A stretch of DNA of 64,000 bases. Origin: Streptomyces sp. NBC_01549 (lineage in GTDB: Bacteria; Actinomycetota; Actinomycetes; Streptomycetales; Streptomycetaceae). Position numbers and translations under genes: made by a program. Where the stretch lies: contig NZ_JAPEPW010000002.1 in the NCBI RefSeq assembly GCF_026339955.1, positions 868,001 through 932,000 on the forward strand. The letters run 5' to 3'. Below, piece by piece: positions 15,221 to 23,107 of this stretch. The notes under the pieces were generated by a model. That model did not search any database and was not told the origin of the DNA. It was given only the letters and a program-made list of their open reading frames with translations. How positions within the stretch are numbered: the first letter of the stretch is position 1; each line of letters opens with the position of its first letter.

Positions 15221-16038
15221 CGGATCCGTCGACCACCGAGCCCGGGCCGGGGACCAGGCTCTCCGGCCTGGAGATACGGGGACTGCGCGTGTCCTTCGAC
15301 GGTTTCACGGCCGTCGACGGAGTGGACCTCGACGTCCGCCCCGGCGATCTGCGCTTCCTCATCGGACCGAACGGCGCGGGCAAGACGACCCTCGTCGACG
15401 CCGTCACCGGCCTCGTGAAGGCGGAGGGGTCGGTGCGCTTCGCGGGCGAGGACCTCCTCGGCCGCAGTGTGCACCGGATCGCCCGCTCGGGAATCGGCCG
15501 CACCTTCCAGACGGCCACCGTCTTCGAGGAGTTGACGGTCCTGCAGAACCTGGACATCGCGGCGGGCGCGGGCCGCGGCATGCTCACCATGCTGCGGCGC
15601 CGCAAGGGTGTGCCGCAGGCCGTGGCGCGCGCCCTGGAGACGGTGGGCCTGACGGACGTCACCGACAGCCTCGCCGGGACCCTCGCGCACGGCCGGAAAC
15701 AGTGGCTGGAGATCGGCATGCTGCTCGTCCAGGACGTCCGGCTGCTGTTGCTCGACGAGCCCGTGGCCGGCATGAGTCACGACGAACGGCAGGCCACTGG
15801 CGAGCTGTTGCGGCGCATCAGCCAGGAGCGGACGGTGGTCGTCATCGAGCACGACATGGACTTCATGCGCTCCTTCGCGCGCAGCGTCAGCGTGCTGCAC
15901 GCGGGCAGGGTGCTCAGCGAGGGGACGGTGGCCGAGGTACAGGCGGATCCCAAGGTGCAGGAGGTCTACCTCGGGCACGCGGCCACCGGGGACGCCACGA
16001 CGAGGATGCCCGAACCGACCGCCGTACAGGAGGCCTGA
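15217..16038 (+). CDS. urtD: Urea-type ABC transporter ATPase UrtD
   Basis: 273-residue ATPase. Walker A 'GPNGAGKTT' is at about residues 50-58, Walker B/switch is 'RLLLLDEPVAGMSHDER', and the H-loop His is in 'VVVIEHDMDFM'. The signature reads 'LAHGRKQWLEIGM' in place of LSGGQ, which fits the UrtD form (LSHGQKQW). It overlaps urtC by ATGA and is followed after four bases by urtE. It powers the UrtB-UrtC channel. Confidence 0.95.
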   Translation: MTDPSTTEPGPGTRLSGLEIRGLRVSFDGFTAVDGVDLDVRPGDLRFLIGPNGAGKTTLVDAVTGLVKAEGSVRFAGEDLLGRSVHRIARSGIGRTFQTATVFEELTVLQNLDIAAGAGRGMLTMLRRRKGVPQAVARALETVGLTDVTDSLAGTLAHGRKQWLEIGMLLVQDVRLLLLDEPVAGMSHDERQATGELLRRISQERTVVVIEHDMDFMRSFARSVSVLHAGRVLSEGTVAEVQADPKVQEVYLGHAATGDATTRMPEPTAVQEA

Positions 16039-16042
16039 CGTG

Positions 16043-16735
16043 ATGCTGGAGATCGACGACGTACGTGTCGGCTACCACCGCGGTACCGTCCTGCACGGCG
16101 TCCGCGTCGAGGTCCCGCGCGACGGCGTGGCGGCCGTGCTCGGACACAACGGCGCGGGCAAGAGCACCCTGCTGCGCGCCGCCGTCGGACTGCTCACCCC
16201 GCAGAGCGGCCACGTCCGTCTCGACGGCGAGGACATCACCCGCCGCAAGCCGCACGAGCGGGTGGCGCGCGGCATGGCGTACGTCCCCCAGGGCCAGCAG
16301 GCCTTCCCGCACCTCACGACCGCCGAGAACCTCCAGCTGGTCGCGGACGGGCGCAGGCGCGGCAAGGCGGCGATCGCCGAGGCACTGGACCTGTTCCCGG
16401 CGCTGCGGACCCTGTCGAACCGTCGGGCCGGGCTGCTCTCGGGCGGCCAGCGGCAGCAACTCTCCATCGCCCGCGCCCTGGTGACAGAGCCCCGGATCCT
16501 TCTCCTCGACGAACCCACGGAGGGCATCCAGCCGTCCGTCGTCGCCGAGATCGAGGAGACGATCCTCGCCCTGGCCGCCCGTGGCGGGCTGTCGGTCCTG
16601 CTGGTCGAGCAGCACGTCGGCTTCGCGATGCGGGCGGCGCAGCGGTACTACGTCCTGGAGGCGGGCCGGGTCACCTCCTCCGGCGAGGGCGGGCAGGAGG
16701 CCGAGCGGTCGGTACGGGAGGCGCTCAGCGTGTGA
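16043..16735 (+). CDS. urtE: Urea-type ABC transporter ATPase UrtE
   Basis: 230-residue LivF/UrtE-type ATPase. Walker A 'GHNGAGKST' is at about residues 34-42, signature 'LLSGGQRQQLSIARAL', Walker B 'ILLLDEPTEGIQPSVV', H-loop 'LLVEQHVGFA'. 'EGIQPS' is typical of this branch. AGGAGG (16028-16033) serves either ATG 16043, used here, or GTG 16040. Last gene of the importer operon; a strong convergent terminator follows at 16774-16821. No urease genes are in the window. Confidence 0.95.
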   Translation: MLEIDDVRVGYHRGTVLHGVRVEVPRDGVAAVLGHNGAGKSTLLRAAVGLLTPQSGHVRLDGEDITRRKPHERVARGMAYVPQGQQAFPHLTTAENLQLVADGRRRGKAAIAEALDLFPALRTLSNRRAGLLSGGQRQQLSIARALVTEPRILLLDEPTEGIQPSVVAEIEETILALAARGGLSVLLVEQHVGFAMRAAQRYYVLEAGRVTSSGEGGQEAERSVREALSV

Positions 16736-16773
16736 GCGCGGCGTCTCCCGGCTCGTACGGGCGTGCGGCTCAG

Positions 16774-16821
16774 CCGGGCCCGCGCGGTGCTCGGCTTCAC
16801 AGGAGTGCCGCGCGGGCCCGG
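16774..16821. terminator. Convergent terminator after urtE and the ECF sigma gene
   Basis: Perfect 14-bp arms CCGGGCCCGCGCGG (16774-16787) and its complement (16808-16821). The right arm lies within the last codons of the convergent sigma-factor gene, so the hairpin can serve both transcripts. Confidence 0.8.
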
Positions 16822-17987
16822 TCGAGGTAGGCGCGCTCCGGTGCGCTGTCGGTCAGCGCGATGGCCGCCTCGTACGCCCGTACGGCCTCGACGGTCCGGC
16901 CGAGGCGGCGCAGCAGATCCGCTCGTACGGCGTGGAAGGCGTGGTAGCCGTCCAGGTCGAGCGCGTCGACGAGGGCGAGCGCCTGCTCCGGGCCGTCGAC
17001 CTCGGCGACGGCGACGGCCCGGTTGAGGGCGACCACCGGGCTCGGGGCGAGCGCGGCCAGCTGGTCGTAGAGCTGGAGGATCTGGCCCCAGTCCGTGGCG
17101 GCCGCGGTCGGGGCGTCGCTGTGCACGGCGTTGATCGCGGCCTGGATCTGGTAGGGGCCCGGCCGCTCGCGGCACAGACAGCGGCGCACGAGGGTCTGTC
17201 CCTCGGTGATGAGATCGCGGTCCCACCGGGAGCGGTCCTGGTCGGGGAGGAGGACCAGGTCGCCGTCCGGTGTGGTGCGGGCCGGCCGGCGCGACTCGAC
17301 AAGGAGCATCAGCGCGAGCAGGCCGAGCGCCTCCGGCTCGTCCGGCATCAGCTCGACGAGGAGTCGCCCGAGCCGGACGGCCTCCGCGCACAGGTCCGCC
17401 CGGCCGCCGTACCCCTCGTTGAAGATGAGGTAGACGACCGCGAGCACTCCCTTGACGCGGTCCGGGAGGTCGGCGTCGCGCGGGATGCGGTATGGGATGC
17501 GGGCGTCGCGGATCTTGGCCTTGGCCCTGACCAGGCGCTGCGCCATCGTGGGCTCGGGGACGAGGAAGGCGCGGGCAATCTGCGGGGTGGTGAGGCCGCC
17601 GAGCAGGCGCAGGGTGAGCGCGACCTGGGCCTGCGTGGCGAGCGCGGGATGACAGCAGGTGAAGATCAGGCGGAGCCGGTCGTCGCGCACGGGGCCCTCC
17701 TCGGCCGGTTCGTCCCGCGCGTAGAGCCGGTCGGCCTCGGCGTGCCGGGCCTCGCGCGTGGACTCGCGGCGCAACCGGTCGACGGCGCGGTTGCGTGCGG
17801 TGGTGATGATCCACCCGGCCGGGCTGGGCGGTATGCCCGACTCCGGCCACTTCAGCAGAGCGGTGGTGAAGGCGTCCTGGACCACTTCCTCGGCGAGGTC
17901 GATGTCGCCGAGGAAGCGGACGAGGACGGCGACCGCGCGGCCGTATTCGGCGCGGAACACGGCCTCGATGTCGGCCTTCGCGGTCAT
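16797..17987 (-). CDS. ECF42-type RNA polymerase sigma factor with C-terminal TPR-like extension
   Basis: 396 residues, about twice the size of a plain ECF sigma. Region 2 includes 'FLGDIDLAEEVVQDAFTTAL' and 'PAGWIITTARNRAVDRLRRE'; region 4 includes 'LTTPQIARAFLVPEPTMAQR'. The remaining 200 residues (DUF6596-like) contain 'PYQIQAAINAVHSDAPTAA' and helical repeats ending 'RAYLDRARAALL'. ECF42 factors have no anti-sigma factor and are paired with YCII/DGPF proteins, exactly as here: the start overlaps the upstream YCII stop by ATGA. The extension is thought to take over the regulatory role. Confidence 0.93.
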   Translation of the reverse strand: MTAKADIEAVFRAEYGRAVAVLVRFLGDIDLAEEVVQDAFTTALLKWPESGIPPSPAGWIITTARNRAVDRLRRESTREARHAEADRLYARDEPAEEGPVRDDRLRLIFTCCHPALATQAQVALTLRLLGGLTTPQIARAFLVPEPTMAQRLVRAKAKIRDARIPYRIPRDADLPDRVKGVLAVVYLIFNEGYGGRADLCAEAVRLGRLLVELMPDEPEALGLLALMLLVESRRPARTTPDGDLVLLPDQDRSRWDRDLITEGQTLVRRCLCRERPGPYQIQAAINAVHSDAPTAAATDWGQILQLYDQLAALAPSPVVALNRAVAVAEVDGPEQALALVDALDLDGYHAFHAVRADLLRRLGRTVEAVRAYEAAIALTDSAPERAYLDRARAALL

Positions 17988-18340
17988 CCGTCCTCGGCTT
18001 CGCCCATGAAGGGCCGCACCTCGATGGGGAGCGTGGTCGCCACCGTCGCCTTGCGGCCCCATTCCAGCGCCGCGTCGAGGTCGGGAGCCTTGATCAGGCA
18101 GATCCCGCCCAGGTACTCCTTGCTCTCGGTGTACGGGCCGTCGGTGACGAGCACGTCGCCGTCCTTGGCGCGTACCACGGTGGCCGTCTCCGGTCCGTGC
18201 AGTCCCCCGGCGAACACCCACGCCCCGGCCTCGCGCAGCTCCGCGTGGAAGACGTCGAGATTGTGCATGATCTCCTTCAGGATCTCGGGCGCGGGCGGCT
18301 CGCCGGACGGCTGCATGACGCTCAGCAGGTAGTACTTCAT
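17984..18340 (-). CDS. YCII/DGPF-domain protein
   Basis: 118-residue YCII-related protein: 'MKYYLLSVMQPSGEPPAP', the family segment 'VTDGPYTESKEYLGG' (DGPF-type motif) and 'ALEWGRKATVA'. It precedes the ECF42 sigma gene and overlaps its start by four bases. This is the standard ECF42 partner; its biochemical function is unknown. The start chosen begins at the conserved MKYYLL. Confidence 0.9.
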   Translation of the reverse strand: MKYYLLSVMQPSGEPPAPEILKEIMHNLDVFHAELREAGAWVFAGGLHGPETATVVRAKDGDVLVTDGPYTESKEYLGGICLIKAPDLDAALEWGRKATVATTLPIEVRPFMGEAEDG

Positions 18341-18458
18341 GATGTGTGCTCCTCGGCCGTGTCGTTCTCGGCTCGTTCTCGGGTGGTCCTGCACTGACTA
18401 CACGAACGGGAGACGGCCGGATCGACACACGACACGACGACGGCGGGAGATTTCTTCG

Positions 18459-19514
18459 ATGACCACCGCACCGCATCCGCTCGTCACTGCGGCCAGACGG
18501 CTGGCGGCCGAGGTGCTGGCCCCGCGGGCGGAGCGCGTGGACCAGGAGGGCGTGCCGGCCGCCAGCATCGAGGCGGTCAAGCGGTCGGGGCTGCTCGGGG
18601 TGAGCGCGCCGGTGTCCTACGGCGGGTCGGCCGCGCCCGCCGCGGTGGTCCGGGAGACCGCCGAGATCCTGGCCGGGGCGTGCTGTTCGACCTGGTTCGT
18701 GCAGACCCAGCACCACACTCCGGTGATGACTCTGGCGAAGGGCGAACCCGCGGTGCGGGAGCGGTTGTTGGGCCCACTCGCGCGGGGGGAGCTGCTGTCC
18801 GGGGTCGCGTACGCGCAGCTGCGGGCCTACCCGCGGATCCCCGTCCGGGTCACCCGCGCGCGTGGCGGCTGGCGCTTCGACGGGACGGTCCCTTGGTACA
18901 CGGGCTGGGGGCTGAACGACGTGATGCTGCTGGCCGGGGTGACGGACGCGGACGAGGCGCTGTTCGCGTTCACCGAGGCGCGTGAGCAGCCCGGACTGCG
19001 CCCTTCGCCGCCGATGCGGCTGGCGGCGCTCACCGCCTCGCGCACGGTGTCCCTGGAGCTGGACGGGCTGTGGCTCCCGGACGAGGCCGTGGCCCTGCGC
19101 ACGCCGTACGAGTCCTGGGCGGTCACCGACCGCCCCAAGAACACCAACGCCTCACCGGCTGTCTTCGGGGTCACCGCGTCGGCGCTCGACCTGCTGGAGG
19201 GCGATCCCGCGGGGAAGGTGACCGGGCAGGTGCTCCGCGCCCGCCTCGACGAGGTCAGGCGACAGGCGTACGAGCTCGCCGACCACCCGGTGCCCACCGA
19301 GCGGATCGAGGAGCGGCTGACGGTCAAGACGCGGGCGTACGACCTCATGCGCGCCGCGACGACCGCGGCGGTCGTGGCCGGTGGCGGGCGCGCGATGGAC
19401 CTGGGCAGCCCGGCGCAGCGGCTGGCACGCGAGGGGATGTTCCTGCTGGTGCAGGGGCAGACCGCCCAGGTGCGCGCCGCGCACCTCGGTGCGCTCGGAT
19501 CGCTCAGCTCGTGA
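18459..19514 (+). CDS. Acyl-CoA dehydrogenase family protein
   Basis: 351-residue flavoprotein of the acyl-CoA dehydrogenase superfamily: N-terminal helical part with 'SGLLGVSAPVSYGGSAAPAA', a middle beta domain with 'RGGWRFDGTVPWYTGWGLND', and a C-terminal helical domain with 'RAATTAAVVAGGGRAMDLG'. No obvious catalytic Glu in the standard position, and the middle segment resembles flavin-dependent hydroxylases and DszC/SfnB-like members. It converges on ssuD with an 11-bp overlap, so a link to sulfur scavenging is possible but unproven. ATG at 18459 follows GGGAG. Confidence 0.85.
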   Translation: MTTAPHPLVTAARRLAAEVLAPRAERVDQEGVPAASIEAVKRSGLLGVSAPVSYGGSAAPAAVVRETAEILAGACCSTWFVQTQHHTPVMTLAKGEPAVRERLLGPLARGELLSGVAYAQLRAYPRIPVRVTRARGGWRFDGTVPWYTGWGLNDVMLLAGVTDADEALFAFTEAREQPGLRPSPPMRLAALTASRTVSLELDGLWLPDEAVALRTPYESWAVTDRPKNTNASPAVFGVTASALDLLEGDPAGKVTGQVLRARLDEVRRQAYELADHPVPTERIEERLTVKTRAYDLMRAATTAAVVAGGGRAMDLGSPAQRLAREGMFLLVQGQTAQVRAAHLGALGSLSS

Positions 19515-20646
19515 ACGGCACCTGCGCGGCGGGGGCGGGCGTCGGTGCGAAGGGGTGCCGCCACAGTCCCTGCGCGGCCAGGCGCGGCAGGACACCCTCG
19601 CCGAACCAGTACGCCTCCTCCAGGTGCGGGTAGCCGGAGAGGACGAACTCGTCGATGCCGAGGGCGTGGTACTCCTTGATCCGCTCGGCGACCTCGTCAT
19701 GGCTGCCGACCAGGGCGGTGCCCGCGCCGCCGCGGACGAGGCCGATGCCGGCCCACAGGTTGGGGTGGATCTCCAGGTCCTCGCGGTTGCCGCCGTGGAG
19801 GGCGAGCATGCGCTGCTGGCCCTCCGACTCGCTGCGGGCGAGGCCCGCCTGGACGGACTTCACGGTGTCCGGGTCGAAGCCGTCCAGGAGCTTGTGGGCC
19901 TCGGCCCAGGCCTGCTCGGCGGTGTCGCGCGTGATGACGTGCAGCCGGATGCCGAAGCGGACGGAGCGTCCTTCCTTCGCCGCCAGCCCGCGTACCCAGG
20001 CGATCTTCTCGGCGACCTGGGCGGGCGGTTCGCCCCAGGTGAGATAGACGTCGACGTGGCGGGCGGCGATCTCGCCCGCGATGGGCGAGGAGCCGCCGAA
20101 ATAGACCTCGGGGACCGGGTCAGGGACCCGGGCCAGCCTGGCGTCCTCGACCTGGAGGTGCTCACCGGACAGGTCGACGGTCTTGCCCTCCCACAAGTCC
20201 CGCACGATCTGGAGGAATTCACCCGTACGACGGTAGCGCGCGTCCTTGTCGAGGAAGTCGCCGTAGGCACGCTGCTCGTGGCTCTCGCCCCCCGTGACCA
20301 CGTTGAGGAGCAGCCGGCCGCCGGTCTGCCGCTGGAAGGTGGACGCCATCTGCGCGGCGAGCGTGGGTGAGACGAAGCCGGGACGGAAGGCGACCAGGAA
20401 CTTCAGCCGTTCGGTGTGCTGACTGACCATCGCGGTGGTCAGCCAGGCGTCCTCGCACCAGGCGCCGGTGGGCGTGAGCGCGCCGACGAAGCCCAGGTCC
20501 TCGGCGGCGCGGGCGATCTGGCTCAGATAGGCGACCGTCGGCGGCCGGTCCCGGCCGGAGGCGGTGGCGGGGGTGCCGTGACCGCCGCCGACGACGTGGC
20601 GGCTGTCGCCGTTGGTGGGCAGGAACCAGTGGAAGGTGAGGGACAC
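19504..20646 (-). CDS. ssuD: Alkanesulfonate monooxygenase-type LLM flavin enzyme
   Basis: 380-residue luciferase-like FMNH2-dependent monooxygenase that desulfonates alkanesulfonates to sulfite and aldehyde. Features typical of SsuD: 'MSLTFHWFLPTNGDSRHVVG', 'FLVAFRPGFVSPTLAAQM', 'GGRLLLNVVTGGESHEQRAY', 'EVYFGGSSPIAGEIAARHVD' and 'IDEFVLSGYPHLEEAYWFGE'. Last gene of the sulfur operon (leader peptide, truncated sfnG, FMN reductase, sfnB, ssuD). It needs reduced FMN, presumably from the reductase at 21878-22432. No ssuABC transporter is in the window. Confidence 0.93.
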   Translation of the reverse strand: MSLTFHWFLPTNGDSRHVVGGGHGTPATASGRDRPPTVAYLSQIARAAEDLGFVGALTPTGAWCEDAWLTTAMVSQHTERLKFLVAFRPGFVSPTLAAQMASTFQRQTGGRLLLNVVTGGESHEQRAYGDFLDKDARYRRTGEFLQIVRDLWEGKTVDLSGEHLQVEDARLARVPDPVPEVYFGGSSPIAGEIAARHVDVYLTWGEPPAQVAEKIAWVRGLAAKEGRSVRFGIRLHVITRDTAEQAWAEAHKLLDGFDPDTVKSVQAGLARSESEGQQRMLALHGGNREDLEIHPNLWAGIGLVRGGAGTALVGSHDEVAERIKEYHALGIDEFVLSGYPHLEEAYWFGEGVLPRLAAQGLWRHPFAPTPAPAAQVPFTS

Positions 20647-20688
20647 GGCGGCGTTCTCCGATCGTGGGGGCGGATGAGCGAGTGGGAG

Positions 20689-21873
20689 TTACAGCAGGCC
20701 GTGGCGAGGTGGCTTGATACCGCCCAGTACGTATCGGCCGATGTGCTGGATCTTCCAGCGGGCCGGGTCGTGCAGGGTGTGGGTGCGGGCGTCGCACCAA
20801 TGCCGGTGCAGATTGAGGGAGTTCAGGGCCGAACGGGTGCCGGACAGCTCGAAGAGGGCGCCCGCCACCTCCACGGCGGTGGCGGAGGTGTGCACCTTCG
20901 CTGCGGCCACCGCGATGGACGCCTCGGCCGCCGAGTCCTCGGTCAGCTCGTCGCGGGCCGCGTCGACCGTGCGTGCCGCGACGCCGAGCGGCGCCTCGGA
21001 CGCCCGGACCTGGACGGCGAGTTCGCCGAAGCGCTGGATGAGGAGCGGGTCCTCGGCCGCCGTGTCGAAGCCGCTCTCGAACCAGGGCCTGCTCTTGGTG
21101 CGAACGAACTCGGCGGCCTCGGCCAGTGCGCCCGCGGCGATCCCGGCGTCGATGGCGGCGTGCAGCAACTTGGCCATCGCCCCATGGAGTTGAGGGCCCT
21201 GGAAGGTGAGGTGGTGCGGGACGACACGGTCGGCGGGCACGCGTACGGCGTCGAGTCGGACGGTGCCGCTGGCCGTCGTACGCTGGCCCATGCCGTCCCA
21301 GTCGTCGACGACCGTGACCCCGGGGGCGTCGCGGGGGACGTAGGCGACGTGCGGGTTGTCGTCGACGGCGCGGGCGAGGACGGGGATCCAGTCGGCGAAG
21401 AGGGCGCCGGTGGAGTAGTGCTTGACGCCGGTGAGGACGCACGAGCCGTCGGGCCCGGGGTCGAGGCGGGTACGGATGTCCTGGATGTGTCGGGTGCCCG
21501 CCTCCGACTGGGCGTTGCCGAAGCGGCGCCCGGCCAGTACCTCGCCGAAGAAGAAGGCCTGCTGCTCCGGGGTGCCCTGGCGGCGCAGCACGTTCACGTA
21601 CACGAAGTGGTTCTGCGGGATCTGGGCGATGCTGGCGTCGGCCGAGGCCAGCAGCCGGAAGATCTCCGCGAGGGTTTCCTGCCGTACGTCCGCCCCGCCG
21701 TGCTCGGCCGGCACGGTGACGGCGAGCAGCCCGGAGGCGGAGAGCCGATCCAACTCCGCACGAGGAAGGCGCCGTTCGGAGTCCCGTGCCGAGGCACCGA
21801 CGCGGAACTCCTCGGCGAGCGCGGCGGCGACGGCCAGGGCCTCGACGTCGTCGGCGATCACTTTGGCGGTCAC
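20689..21873 (-). CDS. sfnB: SfnB-family sulfur-acquisition oxidoreductase
   Basis: 394-residue acyl-CoA-dehydrogenase-like flavoprotein of the SfnB/DszC type. Landmarks: 'LSASGLLAVTVPAEHGGADV', 'ASIAQIPQNHFVYVNVLRRQ', 'GVKHYSTGALFADWIPVLAR', 'DDWDGMGQRTTASGTVRLD' and the C-terminal 'NLHRHWCDARTHTLHDPARW'. SfnB members take part in use of organosulfur compounds under sulfate limitation. GTG at 21873 is four bases after the stop of the upstream FMN reductase gene, so the two are probably coupled; ssuD follows 42 bp later. Confidence 0.9.
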   Translation of the reverse strand: MTAKVIADDVEALAVAAALAEEFRVGASARDSERRLPRAELDRLSASGLLAVTVPAEHGGADVRQETLAEIFRLLASADASIAQIPQNHFVYVNVLRRQGTPEQQAFFFGEVLAGRRFGNAQSEAGTRHIQDIRTRLDPGPDGSCVLTGVKHYSTGALFADWIPVLARAVDDNPHVAYVPRDAPGVTVVDDWDGMGQRTTASGTVRLDAVRVPADRVVPHHLTFQGPQLHGAMAKLLHAAIDAGIAAGALAEAAEFVRTKSRPWFESGFDTAAEDPLLIQRFGELAVQVRASEAPLGVAARTVDAARDELTEDSAAEASIAVAAAKVHTSATAVEVAGALFELSGTRSALNSLNLHRHWCDARTHTLHDPARWKIQHIGRYVLGGIKPPRHGLL

Positions 21874-21877
21874 GGTG

Positions 21878-22432
21878 TCAGCCCGCCGCGGCCAGCAGGG
21901 GCGTACGGCCGAGGGCCGCCGAGAACTGGTCGACCACCTGTGTAAGAGCCTCGGCCGTGGCCGGGGCGACGGTGATGCCGCCATCCTCGCCCGTGGTGAT
22001 GTCCTTGTCGAGGGTGAACCAGCCCTGGACGATGTGCGCGGCGCCCATGGAGTTGAGAACCGGGCGCAGGGCGTAGTCGAGGGCGAGGACATGCGCGGTG
22101 CTGCCGCCGGTGACGAGTGGCAGCACGGTCTTCCCGGTGAGGGCGTACTGCGGGAGCAGGTCGAGCAGGGCCTTGAGGACGCCGGAGTAGGCGGCCTTGT
22201 AGACGGGGGTGCCGATGACCACGCCCTCGGCGCGGGCGAAGAGTTCGGTCGCCTCGACGATGGCGGGGTGCTCGAAGTCGGCGCCGAGCAGGGCCTCGGC
22301 GGGGATCGTGCGGACGTCGAGCGGGATCACCTCGTGTCCCTGCGCGGCCAGCCGGGTGTCCAGATGACGCAGGAGCTTCGCGGTGCGGGAGGAGACGGAC
22401 GGACTGCCGGAGACGGAAAGGACGGTGGCCAT
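21878..22432 (-). CDS. NADPH-dependent FMN reductase (SsuE/MsuE type)
   Basis: 184-residue flavodoxin-fold reductase: 'VLSVSGSPSVSSRTAKLLRH' (FMN phosphate loop), 'GVVIGTPVYKAAYSGVLKAL' and 'VLPLVTGGSTAHVLALDYAL' are the family's flavin and dimer segments. It should supply FMNH2 to the SsuD-like monooxygenase and possibly SfnB. ATG at 22432 follows GAGG with 6-bp spacing. It sits between the truncated sfnG and sfnB in the leader-peptide-controlled operon. Confidence 0.93.
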   Translation of the reverse strand: MATVLSVSGSPSVSSRTAKLLRHLDTRLAAQGHEVIPLDVRTIPAEALLGADFEHPAIVEATELFARAEGVVIGTPVYKAAYSGVLKALLDLLPQYALTGKTVLPLVTGGSTAHVLALDYALRPVLNSMGAAHIVQGWFTLDKDITTGEDGGITVAPATAEALTQVVDQFSAALGRTPLLAAAG

Positions 22433-22478
22433 GGGGTCCTCTTTCGGGAGCGGGAGCGAGAGCGGAGGTCGGGGGGAT

Positions 22479-22730
22479 TCAGCCGTGCACGGACTCGGGC
22501 TCGGGCTCGGCCCCGGTGTCCGGCGCTCGTGCTTCCCGTTCACGCGGCCCCCCGTCGGTACGCCGCTCGATCTTGCTGGTGACCTGGCCACCACTGACAT
22601 AGGGAACCCAGTGGGCGAATTTCACGTGTTCCACGGGATCCATGGGATCCATGGGATCCATGGGATCCACGGGTTTCACGGGTTTCACGGGTTTCACGGG
22701 ATCCGCGGGTTTAACGGGCGCTGCGGACAT
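22479..22730 (-). pseudogene. Truncated sfnG (dimethyl-sulfone monooxygenase) remnant with tripeptide repeats
   Basis: 83-codon frame with a good ribosome site (AGGAG, 7 bp before ATG 22730). Residues 6-32 are encoded by nine 9-bp repeats and read as VKP/ADP/VDP/MDP triplets. Residues 37-58, 'VKFAHWVPYVSGGQVTSKIE' plus RRTD, match the SfnG N-terminus as I remember it (KFAYWVPNVSGG.V.S.IE.RTDW). After that the sequence is unrelated low-complexity residues ending 'PEPESVHG'. Intact SfnG has about 360 residues, so over 80% of the gene has been deleted. It keeps its place in the operon between the leader peptide and the FMN reductase. Confidence 0.72.
22635..22715. repeat. Nine tandem 9-bp repeats
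   Basis: Contiguous 9-mers on the plus strand: GGGATCCAT three times, GGGATCCAC, GGGTTTCAC three times, GGGATCCGC, GGGTTTAAC. They are in frame in the sfnG remnant and encode proline-rich triplets. The unit is too short and contiguous for CRISPR. Slippage would change copy number without shifting frame. Confidence 0.9.
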
Positions 22731-22886
22731 GCGGAACTCCTGTTGCGAATTTCGGGTACGCCGAATTCACGTGGTGCGTTCAGGGCGGCGCGCGGGATCG
22801 CGGAATTCAGGCGGTGCTGTGAGAACGCCGCACACGGCTGTGCGACGACAGCGCTGGGGCCAAGGGGGTGCGGCGGATCCGGGGAC

Positions 22887-22970
22887 TCAGGCCGCGGTGC
22901 AACAGGAGGCACTGGAGACGCGCGCGAGATCGACGTGGCGTCGCCGCGTGAGGTCCAGTCGCATCATCAT
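22887..22970 (-). CDS. Cysteine-type attenuator leader peptide of the sulfur operon
   Basis: 27-residue peptide, too short for routine gene calls, beginning MMMRLDL and containing 'RRRHVDLARVSSASCC' and then TAA residues to a TGA stop. The R-R-H-V-D-L-x-R-V pattern followed by Cys-Cys is the recognisable actinobacterial leader peptide found ahead of sulfur-assimilation and sulfur-scavenging operons. Ribosome stalling at the Cys codons when cysteine is scarce is the accepted model. A promoter at 22978-23007 places the transcript start at or next to the ATG, so translation is probably leaderless. The coding genes begin 157 bp later. Confidence 0.85.
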   Translation of the reverse strand: MMMRLDLTRRRHVDLARVSSASCCTAA

Positions 22971-22977
22971 GCCGTCG

Positions 22978-23007
22978 ATCGTGGCAGCCGGCCGTGCGGG
23001 CAGTCAA
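22978..23007 (-). promoter_or_regulatory. Promoter of the sulfur operon
   Basis: -35 TTGACT (23007-23002), 18-bp spacer, -10 CACGAT (22983-22978). The first ATG of the leader peptide is at 22970, seven bases after the -10 hexamer, fitting a leaderless message. The LysR gene diverges from the same 137-bp region and probably acts here. Confidence 0.6.
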
Positions 23008-23107
23008 GGAAAACCCGACCGGTCTCGTATCGCGGACCACCGAATTTCACGAACGTGTGACAGGGAAACCCTTGAACGGGCCGTGGAATAGGCCCCATTC
23101 TGCTGCC

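Noticed and set aside
16797..18716. A 639-codon open frame spanning the ECF42 sigma and beyond
   Set aside because: The upstream third is antisense to or out of frame with the YCII and acyl-CoA dehydrogenase genes. The sigma factor begins at ATG 17987, overlapping the YCII stop.
22635..22715. Short regular repeats that might suggest a CRISPR array
   Set aside because: Units are 9 bp, contiguous, without spacers, and in frame within a reading frame; no cas genes are present.
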